Notes: a model not told the origin generated them from the letters alone. A stretch of DNA of 64,000 nt from Mycolicibacterium nivoides (GCF_003855255.1 NZ_CP034072.1:6738753-6802752); one strand, 5' to 3'; positions 8,846 through 17,032 are shown, numbered from the stretch's first letter. Numbers and translations are program-made.

Positions 8846-10369
8846 ATGGCCGATCACGACGCGATCGCCGTCGAACGCAGCTGTGCCCTGACCGCCGTCG
8901 CGCTGAGCGGCGGGCGGCGCGACGGGGCGCGGCTGGTCACCGGCGAGCAGCGTGGTTTCGGGTTGACCGCGGCGCTCGACCTCGTGCTCGTGCCTTACCC
9001 GGCCGGGGTTCCCGGCTGGACCCGGCGCTCGTTGACCTGCGGGGTGGCGCTGCAGTGCGCACCGTCGAAGGAGCGGCTCCTGGAGTACCGGCTGGGCGAG
9101 CTGTCCGGCCGGGAGCTGCGTGCCCTCAGCGTGGTGGAGGCCGGGGTGGCGCTGGGCTGGATCACTGCCCGGTGGCCCGGCCTGGTCGGCGAAATCCGAA
9201 GACTCCTACCGGAACTGGTGCATGCCGATGGCGATACGCCGGCCACCGAGATGCTGCGCCAGGCGGTTGAACTGGCGCGCAGCAACAGGTCCCTCGATGT
9301 CGATCCGCTGCTGGGCCGGCTGCCCGTGGCCCACACCGCCCCGGCCGGCCTGGCCGACGGGCTGCGCCGCAGATTCGGCCGGATGCCGTGGACCAGTACC
9401 CAAAAGCGCATGCCCAGGCCCTATTCCGTACCGGTCGGCGGGGACGGCGGAGTACGCAACCCCAACCTCCCGCCGCCGAGCCGGCCACAGGACAACGACC
9501 TCGACGTCACCCCGCAGCACCGCCCCGGGATTCCCTACCCGGAATGGAACACGTGGACCGACAGCTTCCTGCGCGATCACGTCGCCGTCGTCGAGCATCC
9601 GAAGCCGCCGCGCGGCCGCCAGTCGGTGCCGGTGTCGGCCGATCTGCGCGCCTGGTTCGCCGAACACACCCACCGCGCGATGACCGACGGCCTGGAGGAC
9701 GGATCCGATCTGGACGTGGATTCCTATGTGCGCCATCACATCGACCTGGCCACGGGCGAGGCGGGCGAACCCCGGGTGTTCCGGGAGCTCTTGCCCGGCA
9801 ACCGGGACGTGTCCACGGCGCTGCTGCTCGACGGCAGCTCGTCGCTGGGGGTGCACGGCGGCCGGATCTTCCGGCTTGAGCTGGCCTGCGCCGATGCGCT
9901 GTCGCGGGCGATGACCCAGGCTCGTGAACGCCACGGCATCTTCGTGTTCACCGGGAACACCCGTCACCGGGTGGAAGTCCAGTGCCTCAAGGACTTCGAG
10001 GACCGGCGGTTCGTCCCGCCGAGTGCGGCCGGCCTGGTCACCGGGGGATACACCCGCCTGGGCGCGCCGCTGCGACATCTGACCAGTCGCCTGCTGGCCC
10101 AACCCTCGGAGCGGCGGCTGCTCATCGTCATCGGCGACGGCCTGATCTCCGATGAGGGCTATGAGGGCCGCTACGCCTGGGCGGACACCGCGCATGCGGT
10201 CGAGGAGGCCAATGACGCCGGGGTCGCCGTGTACTACGTCGGCGTCGGGCCGACCCGCGTCGACCCGTTGCCCGAGGTGTTCGGACCACGGCGGTCCCAG
10301 CGGATCCGCCGGGTGGAGGAGCTGCCGCGCGTGCTGGCGCACGTGCACCGCGAGCTGGTTTCGGCCTGA
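8846..10369 (+). CDS. NorD/CbbO-like VWA-domain protein
   Basis: A 507-residue soluble protein. The C-terminal VWA domain has a full metal site, with DGSSS at residues 329-333, a Thr in GGYTRLG and Asp in IGDGLISD at about 431. The following segment YEGRYAWADTAHAVEEA matches the end of NorD/CbbO proteins, where an Asp-Thr and a helix follow the metal site. NorD and CbbO act with the AAA+ proteins NorQ and CbbQ to insert iron into nitric oxide reductase or to remodel Rubisco. The ATPase partner is encoded 16 bases downstream. No nitric oxide reductase or Rubisco is present, so the client should be different. ATG 8846 is chosen over upstream starts that overlap the tiny gene. Confidence 0.82.
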   Translation: MADHDAIAVERSCALTAVALSGGRRDGARLVTGEQRGFGLTAALDLVLVPYPAGVPGWTRRSLTCGVALQCAPSKERLLEYRLGELSGRELRALSVVEAGVALGWITARWPGLVGEIRRLLPELVHADGDTPATEMLRQAVELARSNRSLDVDPLLGRLPVAHTAPAGLADGLRRRFGRMPWTSTQKRMPRPYSVPVGGDGGVRNPNLPPPSRPQDNDLDVTPQHRPGIPYPEWNTWTDSFLRDHVAVVEHPKPPRGRQSVPVSADLRAWFAEHTHRAMTDGLEDGSDLDVDSYVRHHIDLATGEAGEPRVFRELLPGNRDVSTALLLDGSSSLGVHGGRIFRLELACADALSRAMTQARERHGIFVFTGNTRHRVEVQCLKDFEDRRFVPPSAAGLVTGGYTRLGAPLRHLTSRLLAQPSERRLLIVIGDGLISDEGYEGRYAWADTAHAVEEANDAGVAVYYVGVGPTRVDPLPEVFGPRRSQRIRRVEELPRVLAHVHRELVSA

Positions 10370-10385
10370 GGACGGAAGGAACACC

Positions 10386-11195
10386 GTGAACACAGATGTC
10401 TATTACTCCAACGGCAACGAGATTCAGCTGTTCGAGCAGGCGTACGCCCGCCGGATCCCGGTGATGCTGACCGGGCCGACCGGCTGCGGCAAGACCCGGC
10501 TGGTCGAGCACATGGGCTCGTTGTTGCAGCGCCCGGTGGTGACGATCAGCTGCCACGACGACCTCACCAGCTCGGATCTGGTGGGCCGGTTCATGGTCAC
10601 CGGCGGCGACGTGGTGTGGACCGACGGGCCACTGACCCGGGCGGTCAAGGCCGGCGCCATCTGCTATCTCGACGAGGTCGTCGAGGCCCGCCACGATTCG
10701 CTGGCCATCCTGCATTCGCTCACCGACCACCGCCGTGCGCTCTATCTGGACCGGGCCGGCGAGGTGGTGCGGGCACCGGAGACCTTCATGCTGGTGTGCT
10801 CCTACAACCCGGCCTATCGCAGTTCTCTCAAGGAGCTGAAACCGTCCTTCCGGCAACGGTTTGCCACGCTGCCGATGACCTACCTGCCGCCCGATCGCGA
10901 GGCCGAGGTGATCGTCGCGGAGACCGGCGTGGGCCGCGACACCGCGCGGCGCCTGGTGGCCTGCGCGACGGCGATCCGCAGCGCGGACGCCGCCTTCCAT
11001 TTCGAGCCGCCATCGACCCGGGTGCTGGTCACCACGGCGCAGCTGGTTGCCGAAGGCGCCACCGAACTGGATGCCGCACAGGCCTGCGTGCTCGCACCGC
11101 TGAGCACCGACGGCGCGATCAGCGACGGGCTGCGCGAGGTCGCGGCGGCCGGCCTGCTCGACGGCACGACCCGGAACCGAGGAAAGGAAGTCTGA
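10386..11195 (+). CDS. NorQ/CbbQ/MoxR-type AAA+ ATPase
   Basis: A 269-residue ATPase, the length of NorQ/NirQ/CbbQ proteins. Walker A is GPTGCGKT at residues 30-37 and Walker B is ICYLDE at about 92-97. The post-Walker B region EARHDSLAILHSLTDHRR and the segment SYNPAYRSSLKELKPSFRQRF are family hallmarks. GTG 10386 is preceded by GGAAGGA. It forms a pair with the NorD-like VWA protein. Such pairs use ATP hydrolysis to insert metal into or remodel a target protein; here the likely targets are the flanking membrane proteins or the P450. The stop overlaps the next start by one base. Confidence 0.9.
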   Translation: MNTDVYYSNGNEIQLFEQAYARRIPVMLTGPTGCGKTRLVEHMGSLLQRPVVTISCHDDLTSSDLVGRFMVTGGDVVWTDGPLTRAVKAGAICYLDEVVEARHDSLAILHSLTDHRRALYLDRAGEVVRAPETFMLVCSYNPAYRSSLKELKPSFRQRFATLPMTYLPPDREAEVIVAETGVGRDTARRLVACATAIRSADAAFHFEPPSTRVLVTTAQLVAEGATELDAAQACVLAPLSTDGAISDGLREVAAAGLLDGTTRNRGKEV

Positions 11196-11323
11196 TGAAC
11201 GAACAGGAGCGAAAGCGCAAGCGGGCGTTGATCGTTCTGCAGGTGGTCATCTACGGCTACCTGTTCGCGATGTTCTGCATCCAGCTGTACATGTCGTTCG
11301 CCCGAGGCTGGTGGGATCTGTGA
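11195..11323 (+). CDS. tiny single-span membrane protein (42 aa)
   Basis: A 42-residue protein with a strong ribosome binding site (GAGGAAAGGAAG) just before ATG 11195. A basic N-terminus (ERKRKRA) is followed by one transmembrane helix (about residues 11-34) and the end RGWWDL. Its stop overlaps the start of the second AveC-like gene, so translation is coupled. It mirrors the 32-residue protein at 8742, although the sequences are not obviously related. A role as a small subunit of the adjacent membrane protein is inferred from position only. Confidence 0.65.
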   Translation: MNEQERKRKRALIVLQVVIYGYLFAMFCIQLYMSFARGWWDL

Positions 11324-12015
11324 ACCTGCCGTTGGCCCAGCCGGATTCGGTGTCGCTCGAAGATCATCACGAGCAGTCCCGGCTGGCTCAGCGCCGGGCC
11401 GACAAGTGGATGATCGTCGGGGCGCTGCTGATGGGCATGTGGATTCCCGGGCTGATCGGCTTCCCGATCTTCATGCGCGGGGTATGGCTGCAGCGGCAGG
11501 CCCAGCGCGACGGATTGTCGGTGCGGCCGATGATCGTCACGCTGATCGGCTACCTGGTGCTGATCGACGGCGCGCTCAACAGCCTGGGCTGGGCACTGGA
11601 CCTGGTGGCCAACCACACCCTGATCAACCGCGTGCTGATGGTCGGCTGGGGCAACATGTTCGACGCCGGCTACTTCTGGCACTACAACGAACTGTGGGTC
11701 GGCGGTTCGGCCGGGCCGGGTGAGAAGTCGATGGTCTTCGGCATGATCATCACGGTCTTCGCGATGCGCTGCGCCGCCGCCATCGGATTCCTGCAGATGA
11801 AACGCTGGGGCCACCAGTGGATGATCGTCACCTGCTGGATGGGCGTGCTCATCTGGTGCGTCTACGTCTTCAACATGACGATGTTCGCCGACGTCCGCTA
11901 CGCCGGGGTGATCTTCCCGGTGATCGGCTGGTGGCTCTACGACATCTTCTACATCACCCCGTTCCTGGCGATCCCGTACCTGCACACGGTCAACCGCGAA
12001 ATCTTCTCCGACTGA
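11320..12015 (+). CDS. polytopic membrane protein, AveC-like (copy 2)
   Basis: A 231-residue paralogue of the protein at 7972. GTG 11320 is chosen because the start context MNLP matches copy 1 and the start overlaps the preceding stop. About six membrane helices are visible. The conserved block [18 protein letters not shown] has Asp115, His121 and Glu124. The two copies diverge most at the N-terminus and in the helix 1 region but are identical over the last 45 codons at DNA level. Both copies kept in one operon suggests a heterodimer or two related reactions. The AveC-like label is a recollection of actinobacterial annotations and needs confirmation. Confidence 0.6.
   Translation: MNLPLAQPDSVSLEDHHEQSRLAQRRADKWMIVGALLMGMWIPGLIGFPIFMRGVWLQRQAQRDGLSVRPMIVTLIGYLVLIDGALNSLGWALDLVANHTLINRVLMVGWGNMFDAGYFWHYNELWVGGSAGPGEKSMVFGMIITVFAMRCAAAIGFLQMKRWGHQWMIVTCWMGVLIWCVYVFNMTMFADVRYAGVIFPVIGWWLYDIFYITPFLAIPYLHTVNREIFSD
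11862..11996 (+). repeat. 135-base block identical to 8538-8672 (copy 2)
   Basis: Identical over 135 bases to the corresponding part of the first AveC-like gene, with no synonymous change. The ORFs lie 3.3 kb apart in direct orientation, so the block could support gene conversion or deletion of the intervening norQD-like genes. Confidence 0.9.
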
Positions 12016-12037
12016 ACAACTTCGAAAGGAGCGCATT

Positions 12038-12466
12038 GTGTCGATCCCCGCAGAAAGTACTGAGACAGAACGAGACCCGGCCCAGGATCTGCCGCCGGGC
12101 ACCACCCCGTACTACGCGAACATGCACAAATGGATCAAGCGGGCCGTGCTGGTGTGCCTGGTCGCCCTGGTCGTCGAAGGCGCGTTCACGTTGCCGTTCA
12201 TGGCCGTCTACTACGGCTACCCGACGCTGAGCATGACCGAGATCTGCAGTGAACTGCTCAAGGTCCGCTACTCCGACGACACGCTCGAGTGCAAGCACCC
12301 GTACCCGATGTTCGGTCCCCCGGAAGGGGCTGAGGGCAAGGACACCGCCCGCGACGAGTGGGGTATCCAGCCCACGCCGAAGTACGACCGGTTGGGCTTT
12401 CGCGAACTGGTGCGCCGTCACGAGGAACGGCTGGCCCGCCAGGCTCAAGAACAGCAGCCAAGGTAG
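12038..12466 (+). CDS. single-span membrane protein of the P450 operon, unknown family
   Basis: A 142-residue protein from GTG 12038 with GAAAGGAG upstream. An N-terminal soluble part of about 30 residues precedes one or two hydrophobic segments (about residues 34-60). The C-terminal region contains two Cys (EICSELL and LECKHPYP) and ends in a charged helix. I do not recognise the family. It lies 22 bases after the second AveC-like gene and 9 bases before the P450, so it is probably part of the same functional unit, perhaps a subunit or electron-transfer adaptor at the membrane. Confidence 0.65.
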   Translation: MSIPAESTETERDPAQDLPPGTTPYYANMHKWIKRAVLVCLVALVVEGAFTLPFMAVYYGYPTLSMTEICSELLKVRYSDDTLECKHPYPMFGPPEGAEGKDTARDEWGIQPTPKYDRLGFRELVRRHEERLARQAQEQQPR

Positions 12467-12475
12467 GGACCGGCC

Positions 12476-13726
12476 GTGCCCAAATCGCCTGAAGAGCATG
12501 CCGACAACTGGGATCTGCGTCACGAGGACTTCAACGATCACGACCTGCTCTACGAGGTGTATTCGGTGATGCGCCGGCGGGCACCGATCGCGCACACCGA
12601 GTCACCGTTCTTCCCGACCGACGACGCCTGGGTCGCGGTGGGTTACGACGAGTGCTACCAGATCGCGCAGGACTGGCAGCACTTCTCCAGCAACCCGACA
12701 CCCGAGGGTGCCCTGCAGGCCGGCGGTGATCTGGTGATCACCCTCGACCCGCCGCGACAGCAGAAGTTCCGAAAGGTGCTCAACCCGTACTTCTCTCCGG
12801 CCCGGATGAAGGCGCTGGCACCGCAGATCCGGGCCGAAACCGACGAGCTGATCGATGCATTCATCGAGCACGGCTCGGGGGACCTGGCTCAGGTCGCCTG
12901 GCAGCAGCCCGGCGTCGTGTTCTTCAAATATCTGCTCGGCATGCCTGTCGGCGATGTCCCGTTGTGCATCGAGCTGGTCGACACCGCGCTCAACGGCGGC
13001 ACCGAGCAGGCCCGCATGCTGGCCTGGGGCGGGTTGTATCAGCATCTGCACGATGCGGTGTCGGCCCGGACCACGGGACCGGCCCGCGACGACATGATCG
13101 ACGTGCTGCTGCACGCCGAGATCGACGGGGAACCGTTGCCGTTCAACGACATCGTCGCCAATGCGATCCTGCTGGTCCAGGCCGGGCTCGAAACCACGGC
13201 CAGTGCAATGTCTTTCGCATTCCACTACCTGGCCACCCACCCCGGCGAGCGTGACCGGCTGATCGCTGAGCCCGAGATCCTGCCCAGGGCGGTCGAGGAG
13301 TTCATCCGCTTCGCCGGGTCGATCCACAGCCTGCCCCGCACCGTGGCCAAGGACGCCGAGCTGGGCGGGCAGCGGTTCTGCCCTGGCGATTCGATTCTGA
13401 TCAACTACGCGGCGGCCAACCGGGATGCCAACCAGTTCCCCGACCCGGATCGCTGTGTGCTGGACCGCTCGGCGAACCGGCACCTCGGCTTCGGGGCCGG
13501 TGTGCACCGGTGCCTCGGCTCCAATCTGGCGCGCCTGGAGTTCGCCGTCGGACTCGAGCAGGTGCTCGCCCGGATGCCCGATCTCGCCTTGGATCCCGGG
13601 GCCACGGCGGTGTTCCACGGCAACTCCGTGACGCGTGGCTACCGACGGATTCCGGTCGTGTTCACCGCGGGCGAGCGGTCGACTGTATTGCGGGGACCTA
13701 ACGATTCGGTGGTCTCTCGGGGTTGA
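12476..13726 (+). CDS. cytochrome P450
   Basis: A 416-residue P450. The I-helix oxygen-activation motif AGLETT is at residues 236-241, the ExxR helix reads EEFIRFA, and the haem loop FGAGVHRCLG has the ligand Cys346. GTG 12476 starts 9 bases after the preceding stop. Bacterial P450s of this class insert oxygen into lipophilic substrates and need a ferredoxin and reductase, which are not encoded next to it. Its position at the end of the TetR/AveC-like/NorQD operon suggests it oxidises the product or substrate of the membrane proteins. Subfamily not assigned. Confidence 0.93.
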   Translation: MPKSPEEHADNWDLRHEDFNDHDLLYEVYSVMRRRAPIAHTESPFFPTDDAWVAVGYDECYQIAQDWQHFSSNPTPEGALQAGGDLVITLDPPRQQKFRKVLNPYFSPARMKALAPQIRAETDELIDAFIEHGSGDLAQVAWQQPGVVFFKYLLGMPVGDVPLCIELVDTALNGGTEQARMLAWGGLYQHLHDAVSARTTGPARDDMIDVLLHAEIDGEPLPFNDIVANAILLVQAGLETTASAMSFAFHYLATHPGERDRLIAEPEILPRAVEEFIRFAGSIHSLPRTVAKDAELGGQRFCPGDSILINYAAANRDANQFPDPDRCVLDRSANRHLGFGAGVHRCLGSNLARLEFAVGLEQVLARMPDLALDPGATAVFHGNSVTRGYRRIPVVFTAGERSTVLRGPNDSVVSRG

Positions 13727-13766
13727 CGCTCGTGTAGGCAGCAAAGCCGTGGTTCAGTGGTAACCG

Positions 13767-14306
13767 ATGTCTGGTACCTGGTCCCCGCGTCGCCTTATCA
13801 CCGCTGCGGTGACGGCGGGTATTACGTTGCTCGCGGTGGGGATTCCATCGGCCACGGCCGCCCCGGCCAATGATGCGCGGGGATATGTGGATTCGACGGC
13901 GCGGTGCGACAGTGCGGACGCGACCGTGTTGTTCGGCAGCACCGACGCCTCCCGGGTGGCGATCTGTTCGGTGCCGGGCGGCAAGTACGAGTACCGCGGT
14001 GTGCGGTTGCGCGACGGTGCCAAGCTGATCGTGCCGGCGACGCGCAACGACGACGGTGCGTTCCGCGTGGAGAACGCCGGGATCGAATACCTGGTGACCT
14101 CGAAGTCGCTGGTGCTCAGCGTGGGGGAGAAGGTGATCCGCGAGGAGGCGATGACCGACTTCCACCGTCCGGGGGCACCCGCCGCTGCGGACTCGCCGAA
14201 GTCTCCGGGCGCGGCCCCGGCTCCGGCGACGGCGGCGCCCACGCCGACGACCCCGCTGCCGCCGCCGCTGGCGGCCGAAGTCGGTGGCGGCGGCGCCCGT
14301 CGCTGA
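13767..14306 (+). CDS. conserved secreted protein with Pro/Ala-rich tail
   Basis: A 179-residue protein with a signal peptide (RRLITAAVTAGITLLAVG) and probable cleavage after ATA near residue 31. The mature part has two Cys (about 47 and 67) that could form a disulfide and a compact beta-rich region. It ends in a low-complexity tail rich in Ala and Pro (about 137-172). It is likely exported to the periplasm or cell wall. No catalytic motif or named family recognised. It stands alone, 40 bases after the P450. Confidence 0.7.
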   Translation: MSGTWSPRRLITAAVTAGITLLAVGIPSATAAPANDARGYVDSTARCDSADATVLFGSTDASRVAICSVPGGKYEYRGVRLRDGAKLIVPATRNDDGAFRVENAGIEYLVTSKSLVLSVGEKVIREEAMTDFHRPGAPAAADSPKSPGAAPAPATAAPTPTTPLPPPLAAEVGGGGARR

Positions 14307-14356
14307 CCATTTAGCTCGCTGACCTGCGCCATTGCTCGTGCCGTTGAACGGGGGCA

Positions 14357-14803
14357 ATGAAAATGATAATCATTAACGGTATGCGTGAGTGCTCGTCGTA
14401 CCTGCAGGCACCGGATCTGGACCACCTCCGACCCGGAACGATCTGTCTGACGGTTCCGCTCGTCGACGACGTCATCCAGGTGGGTATCGGCGGCGACTAT
14501 CCGACCACCGTCGTCGCCGTCTCGGTGACCGCATCATCGGTGCGGGTGCGCCGGCTCGATGGCCGGCGTCTGCAGGTGCACATCGTCGAGGACTGGCGGG
14601 GTGCGAACCACCCGGGGACGGCGACCCCGGTATTCGGCGAGCCGGTCGAGGCGCTGGTGCTCGAGCGCCGCGGCGAGCGCTGGGTTCCCGGCCCGGCCCT
14701 GTGCCGTCGGGTCGTCGACCTCGATCGGTTTGTCGGCACGCTCGCCCGATTCGCCCTGGCGAAGCAGGAACGGACCGCCGATCAGGCGGTGGGCGCGGCG
14801 TAG
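14357..14803 (+). CDS. unknown protein preceded by or overlapping a Fur/Zur-like box
   Basis: A protein of up to 148 residues with no recognised family. It is rich in beta-branched residues, with a pattern suggesting a small beta barrel (TVVAVSVTASSVRVRRLDGRRLQVHIVEDW). Possible starts are ATG 14357, 14363 or 14381. A 13-base palindrome matching the centre of the Fur consensus overlaps the first two, so 14381 (start MRECSSYLQ, 140 residues), possibly leaderless, is quite possible. The 3' end overlaps the convergent TetR gene by 22 bases. A role in metal-responsive physiology is suggested only by the box. Confidence 0.6.
   Translation: MKMIIINGMRECSSYLQAPDLDHLRPGTICLTVPLVDDVIQVGIGGDYPTTVVAVSVTASSVRVRRLDGRRLQVHIVEDWRGANHPGTATPVFGEPVEALVLERRGERWVPGPALCRRVVDLDRFVGTLARFALAKQERTADQAVGAA
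14362..14374. promoter_or_regulatory. Fur/Zur-like box
   Basis: AATGATAATCATT is a perfect palindrome around a central A and equals the central 13 bases of the classical Fur consensus (GATAATGATAATCATTATC). The stretch is strikingly A/T-rich for this genome. It could bind FurA or Zur (FurB). Confidence 0.55.
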
Positions 14804-15402
14804 GCCTGCAGATACTGGGTCAGTGCCCGTTCACCCTCGGTGAGGATCGCGCGGTCCTGTCCCGGGCCGGCGTGGAAGGCCATCTCCAGCAGGCGATCAC
14901 CCATCTCCACCGCGACCATCGTCACCAGGGGGTCGGTGCCCTCGCGCAGCAGACCCCAGTGCATCAGTCCGGCGTGCAGGGCGTTGGCGAACTGGGCCCG
15001 GCGCGCACGCGGATCGGCCAGCAGCCCGCTGGCCAGGCTGGTGTAGTGCAGGTTGACCAGGTGCGGGTGGTTGCGAAGGTGCTCGTAGTGGAATTCGAAG
15101 ATGCCGTGGGCAACCTCGGCCAGGCTGGTGGGGGCCAGGGCTGCCAGGATGGCCGCGCCTTCGGCGTCGCGCCGGTCGAGGTGGTCGGCGACGATCTCCT
15201 GCAGGATCGCGTCGCGGTTGGGGAAGAACTGATAGACGGTCGCGACCGGGACTTCGGCCCGATGGGCGATGGCGCGGGTGGTGACGGCGTCTACGCCTTG
15301 GGTTTCGAGGAGTTCGAGTGCGGCAGCCCGGATTCGTTCGACCCGTCGTCTGCTGCGCTCCTGCACCGGCTGTCGTCGCCGTAGTGGCTTGTGGGTGACC
15401 AC
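14782..15402 (-). CDS. TetR-family transcriptional regulator
   Basis: A 206-residue TetR protein. The DNA-binding domain covers about residues 18-66 (RVERIRAAALELLETQG and AEVPVATVYQFFPNRDAI). The C-terminal domain is all-helical, with His/Met-rich stretches such as HYTSLASG and LMHWGLLREG. It starts at GTG 15402; a perfect inverted repeat 20 bases upstream is probably its own operator. Divergently transcribed from a decayed PPE gene and convergent with the Fur-box gene. Target genes other than itself are not evident. Confidence 0.88.
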   Translation of the reverse strand: MVTHKPLRRRQPVQERSRRRVERIRAAALELLETQGVDAVTTRAIAHRAEVPVATVYQFFPNRDAILQEIVADHLDRRDAEGAAILAALAPTSLAEVAHGIFEFHYEHLRNHPHLVNLHYTSLASGLLADPRARRAQFANALHAGLMHWGLLREGTDPLVTMVAVEMGDRLLEMAFHAGPGQDRAILTEGERALTQYLQAYAAPTA

Positions 15403-15421
15403 CTACAAATCGTCGCACATA

Positions 15422-15448
15422 GTTAACATGAACCCGATTCATGTTAAC
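15422..15448. promoter_or_regulatory. perfect inverted repeat, probable TetR operator
   Basis: GTTAACATGAA (15422-15432) and TTCATGTTAAC (15438-15448) are exact reverse complements separated by 5 bases. The repeat lies between the divergent tetR gene and the PPE remnant and would control both promoters. Confidence 0.7.
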
Positions 15449-15477
15449 GATTGTCCGAATGGCCCAGGAGTGGCCAG

Positions 15478-16012
15478 ATGACCGCACCGACCTGGTTCGC
15501 CGCGCCGCCCGAGGTGCACTCCGCGCTGCCGGCCAGTGGTCCAGGGCCTGGATCGCCGCTGGTCACCGCGGGCGCCTGGCATGACCTGGCCACCGAGCAC
15601 GCATCGGCGGCGTCCGAGCCGACCGCAGTGCTCGGTGTCGTGCGGGCCGGCGCATGGGCGGGGCCCAGCGCCGAGCGCTATGCCGCGGCACACGGTCGCC
15701 ACCTCGCGTGGTTGAACTCACAGAGCGCGAGCAGTGTCGGCGACCGACTTCTTCGGCATCAACGCCATCCCGATCGCCCTCAACGAAGCGGACTACGTCT
15801 GGACCCGGCGACACCGGGCCTGCCGTCACCGTGCCGCAGCTCGTCGAGGCATCTGACGGTGGCTTCGGAAAGCGGGGTGCGGCAGGGGGATTCGCCGGGA
15901 CGCGGCACCCCGCCGGGGTTGCCGACGCCGAGGGCTGGTGACGCTGGTGTGCGACCCACTTCGCGGCGGCCCGACCAACCCGCTGCTGCCCGGAAGCCGG
16001 CGCGAGGGATGA
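15478..16012 (+). pseudogene. PPE-family gene, decayed (frameshifts and internal deletion)
   Basis: The N-terminus reads MTAPTWFAAPPEVHSALPAS and continues in frame to about 15730, including the WxG-like AGAWAGPSAERYAAAH. This is the start of a PPE domain. After an evident deletion the PPE signature continues in another frame at 15740-15802 (FFGINAIPIALNEADYVW). Further remnants follow: GGFAGT in a third frame before 15941, then LVTLVCDPLRGGPTNPLLPG in a second frame ending at 16012, like a PPE C-terminus. PPE proteins are secreted by type VII systems with PE partners; no PE or esx gene is nearby. The ATG at 15478 still has CAGGAG in front. Confidence 0.8.
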
Positions 16013-16027
16013 CTGGGCATTGGTAGC

Positions 16028-16954
16028 GTGGAGGCGGTGTCGATACTGTCCACGCCGATTTTGGCGGATGCCCTGGCCCGTCTGTTCTCGGTCGGGGTGA
16101 GACCGGGGCCCATGCGTGGCGTCCGCTTCCCCGAAATCCCCGGTCGCACAACGCTTGTGCAGATCCCGACCCGTCACGGTGAGGTTGCCGCGACGGTGTA
16201 TCACCCGCCCTCGGGTGAGGAAGAGCCCGCGGTATATGTGAACGTGCACGGTGGGGGTTTCGTCGTCGGGCACCGCGAACAGGACGATCCGTGGTGCCGG
16301 TTCCTGGCCCAACACGCGAATGTCGTTGTGGTCAACGTCGATTACCTGTTGGCCCCGGGGCACCGGTTCCCCACGCCGGTCGAGCAGATCTATGACGTGC
16401 TCGGCTGGGCCGCGGCGCCCGAGCGGGATTGGGACGGCACCCGGCTGTGCGTCGGAGGCCAGAGTGCGGGTGGCAGCCTGTCCGCGGGGGCCGCCCGGCT
16501 TGCGTTGGAGAACGGCACAGCGAACGGCGGGCCGAAGATCGCATTGCAGGTTCTGCACTACCCACCGCTGGACCTGGTCACCACAACCAAGGACAAGCAT
16601 TCCCCGATCGGCGCCAAGGCGGTGTTGAAGCCGTGGATGGGCGAGGTGTTCGACACCGCGTACGTCCCCGATCGCGCGCAGCGCACCGACCGTTTGGTCT
16701 CCCCGGTCTGGGGGACCAACGCCGACGGCCTCGACGGGATCGCCCCGGCGCTGATCGTCACCGCCGAGTACGACCGGCTGCGCGACGAGGCGTGGCGGTA
16801 CGCGCAGAAGCTCGATGCGGTGGGTGCCCTGGCCGAGTATCACGAGGTGCCCGATGTCGATCACGGCTACAACATCATGAGCAGTGCGGCCGAGGTCACC
16901 CGGCGCGTCTACGAGCGGATCGCCGGGCACGTCCGCCGCGCCACCGCACCGTGA
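16028..16954 (+). CDS. alpha/beta hydrolase, hormone-sensitive-lipase (HSL) family esterase
   Basis: A 308-residue esterase. The oxyanion motif HGGGF is at about residues 75-79, the nucleophile motif is GQSAGG (about 143-148), and Asp and His (DVDHGYN) lie near the end. The HGGG plus GxSAG pair defines the HSL/Lip family that is abundant in mycobacteria and hydrolyses short acyl esters. Start GTG 16028; GTG 16037 with GGAGG just in front is an alternative giving a protein three residues shorter. No signal peptide is visible. The gene stands between the PPE remnant and fprA. Confidence 0.88.
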   Translation: MEAVSILSTPILADALARLFSVGVRPGPMRGVRFPEIPGRTTLVQIPTRHGEVAATVYHPPSGEEEPAVYVNVHGGGFVVGHREQDDPWCRFLAQHANVVVVNVDYLLAPGHRFPTPVEQIYDVLGWAAAPERDWDGTRLCVGGQSAGGSLSAGAARLALENGTANGGPKIALQVLHYPPLDLVTTTKDKHSPIGAKAVLKPWMGEVFDTAYVPDRAQRTDRLVSPVWGTNADGLDGIAPALIVTAEYDRLRDEAWRYAQKLDAVGALAEYHEVPDVDHGYNIMSSAAEVTRRVYERIAGHVRRATAP

Positions 16955-16997
16955 CGCGGATCTCGTTGGGGAGGTCTTGCGGGAAACCGCCCTGTAT

Positions 16998-17016
16998 TTA
17001 GGCTTGCCTTACCTAA
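16998..17016 (+). promoter_or_regulatory. IdeR (iron) box upstream of fprA
   Basis: TTAGGCTTGCCTTACCTAA follows the 19-base IdeR/DtxR consensus TTAGGTTAGGCTAACCTAA at the outer TTAGG and CCTAA arms and most inner positions. It ends 16 bases before the fprA start, where it would overlap the promoter and repress under high iron. Confidence 0.8.
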
Positions 17017-17032
17017 ATATGTAAGGGCGGTC

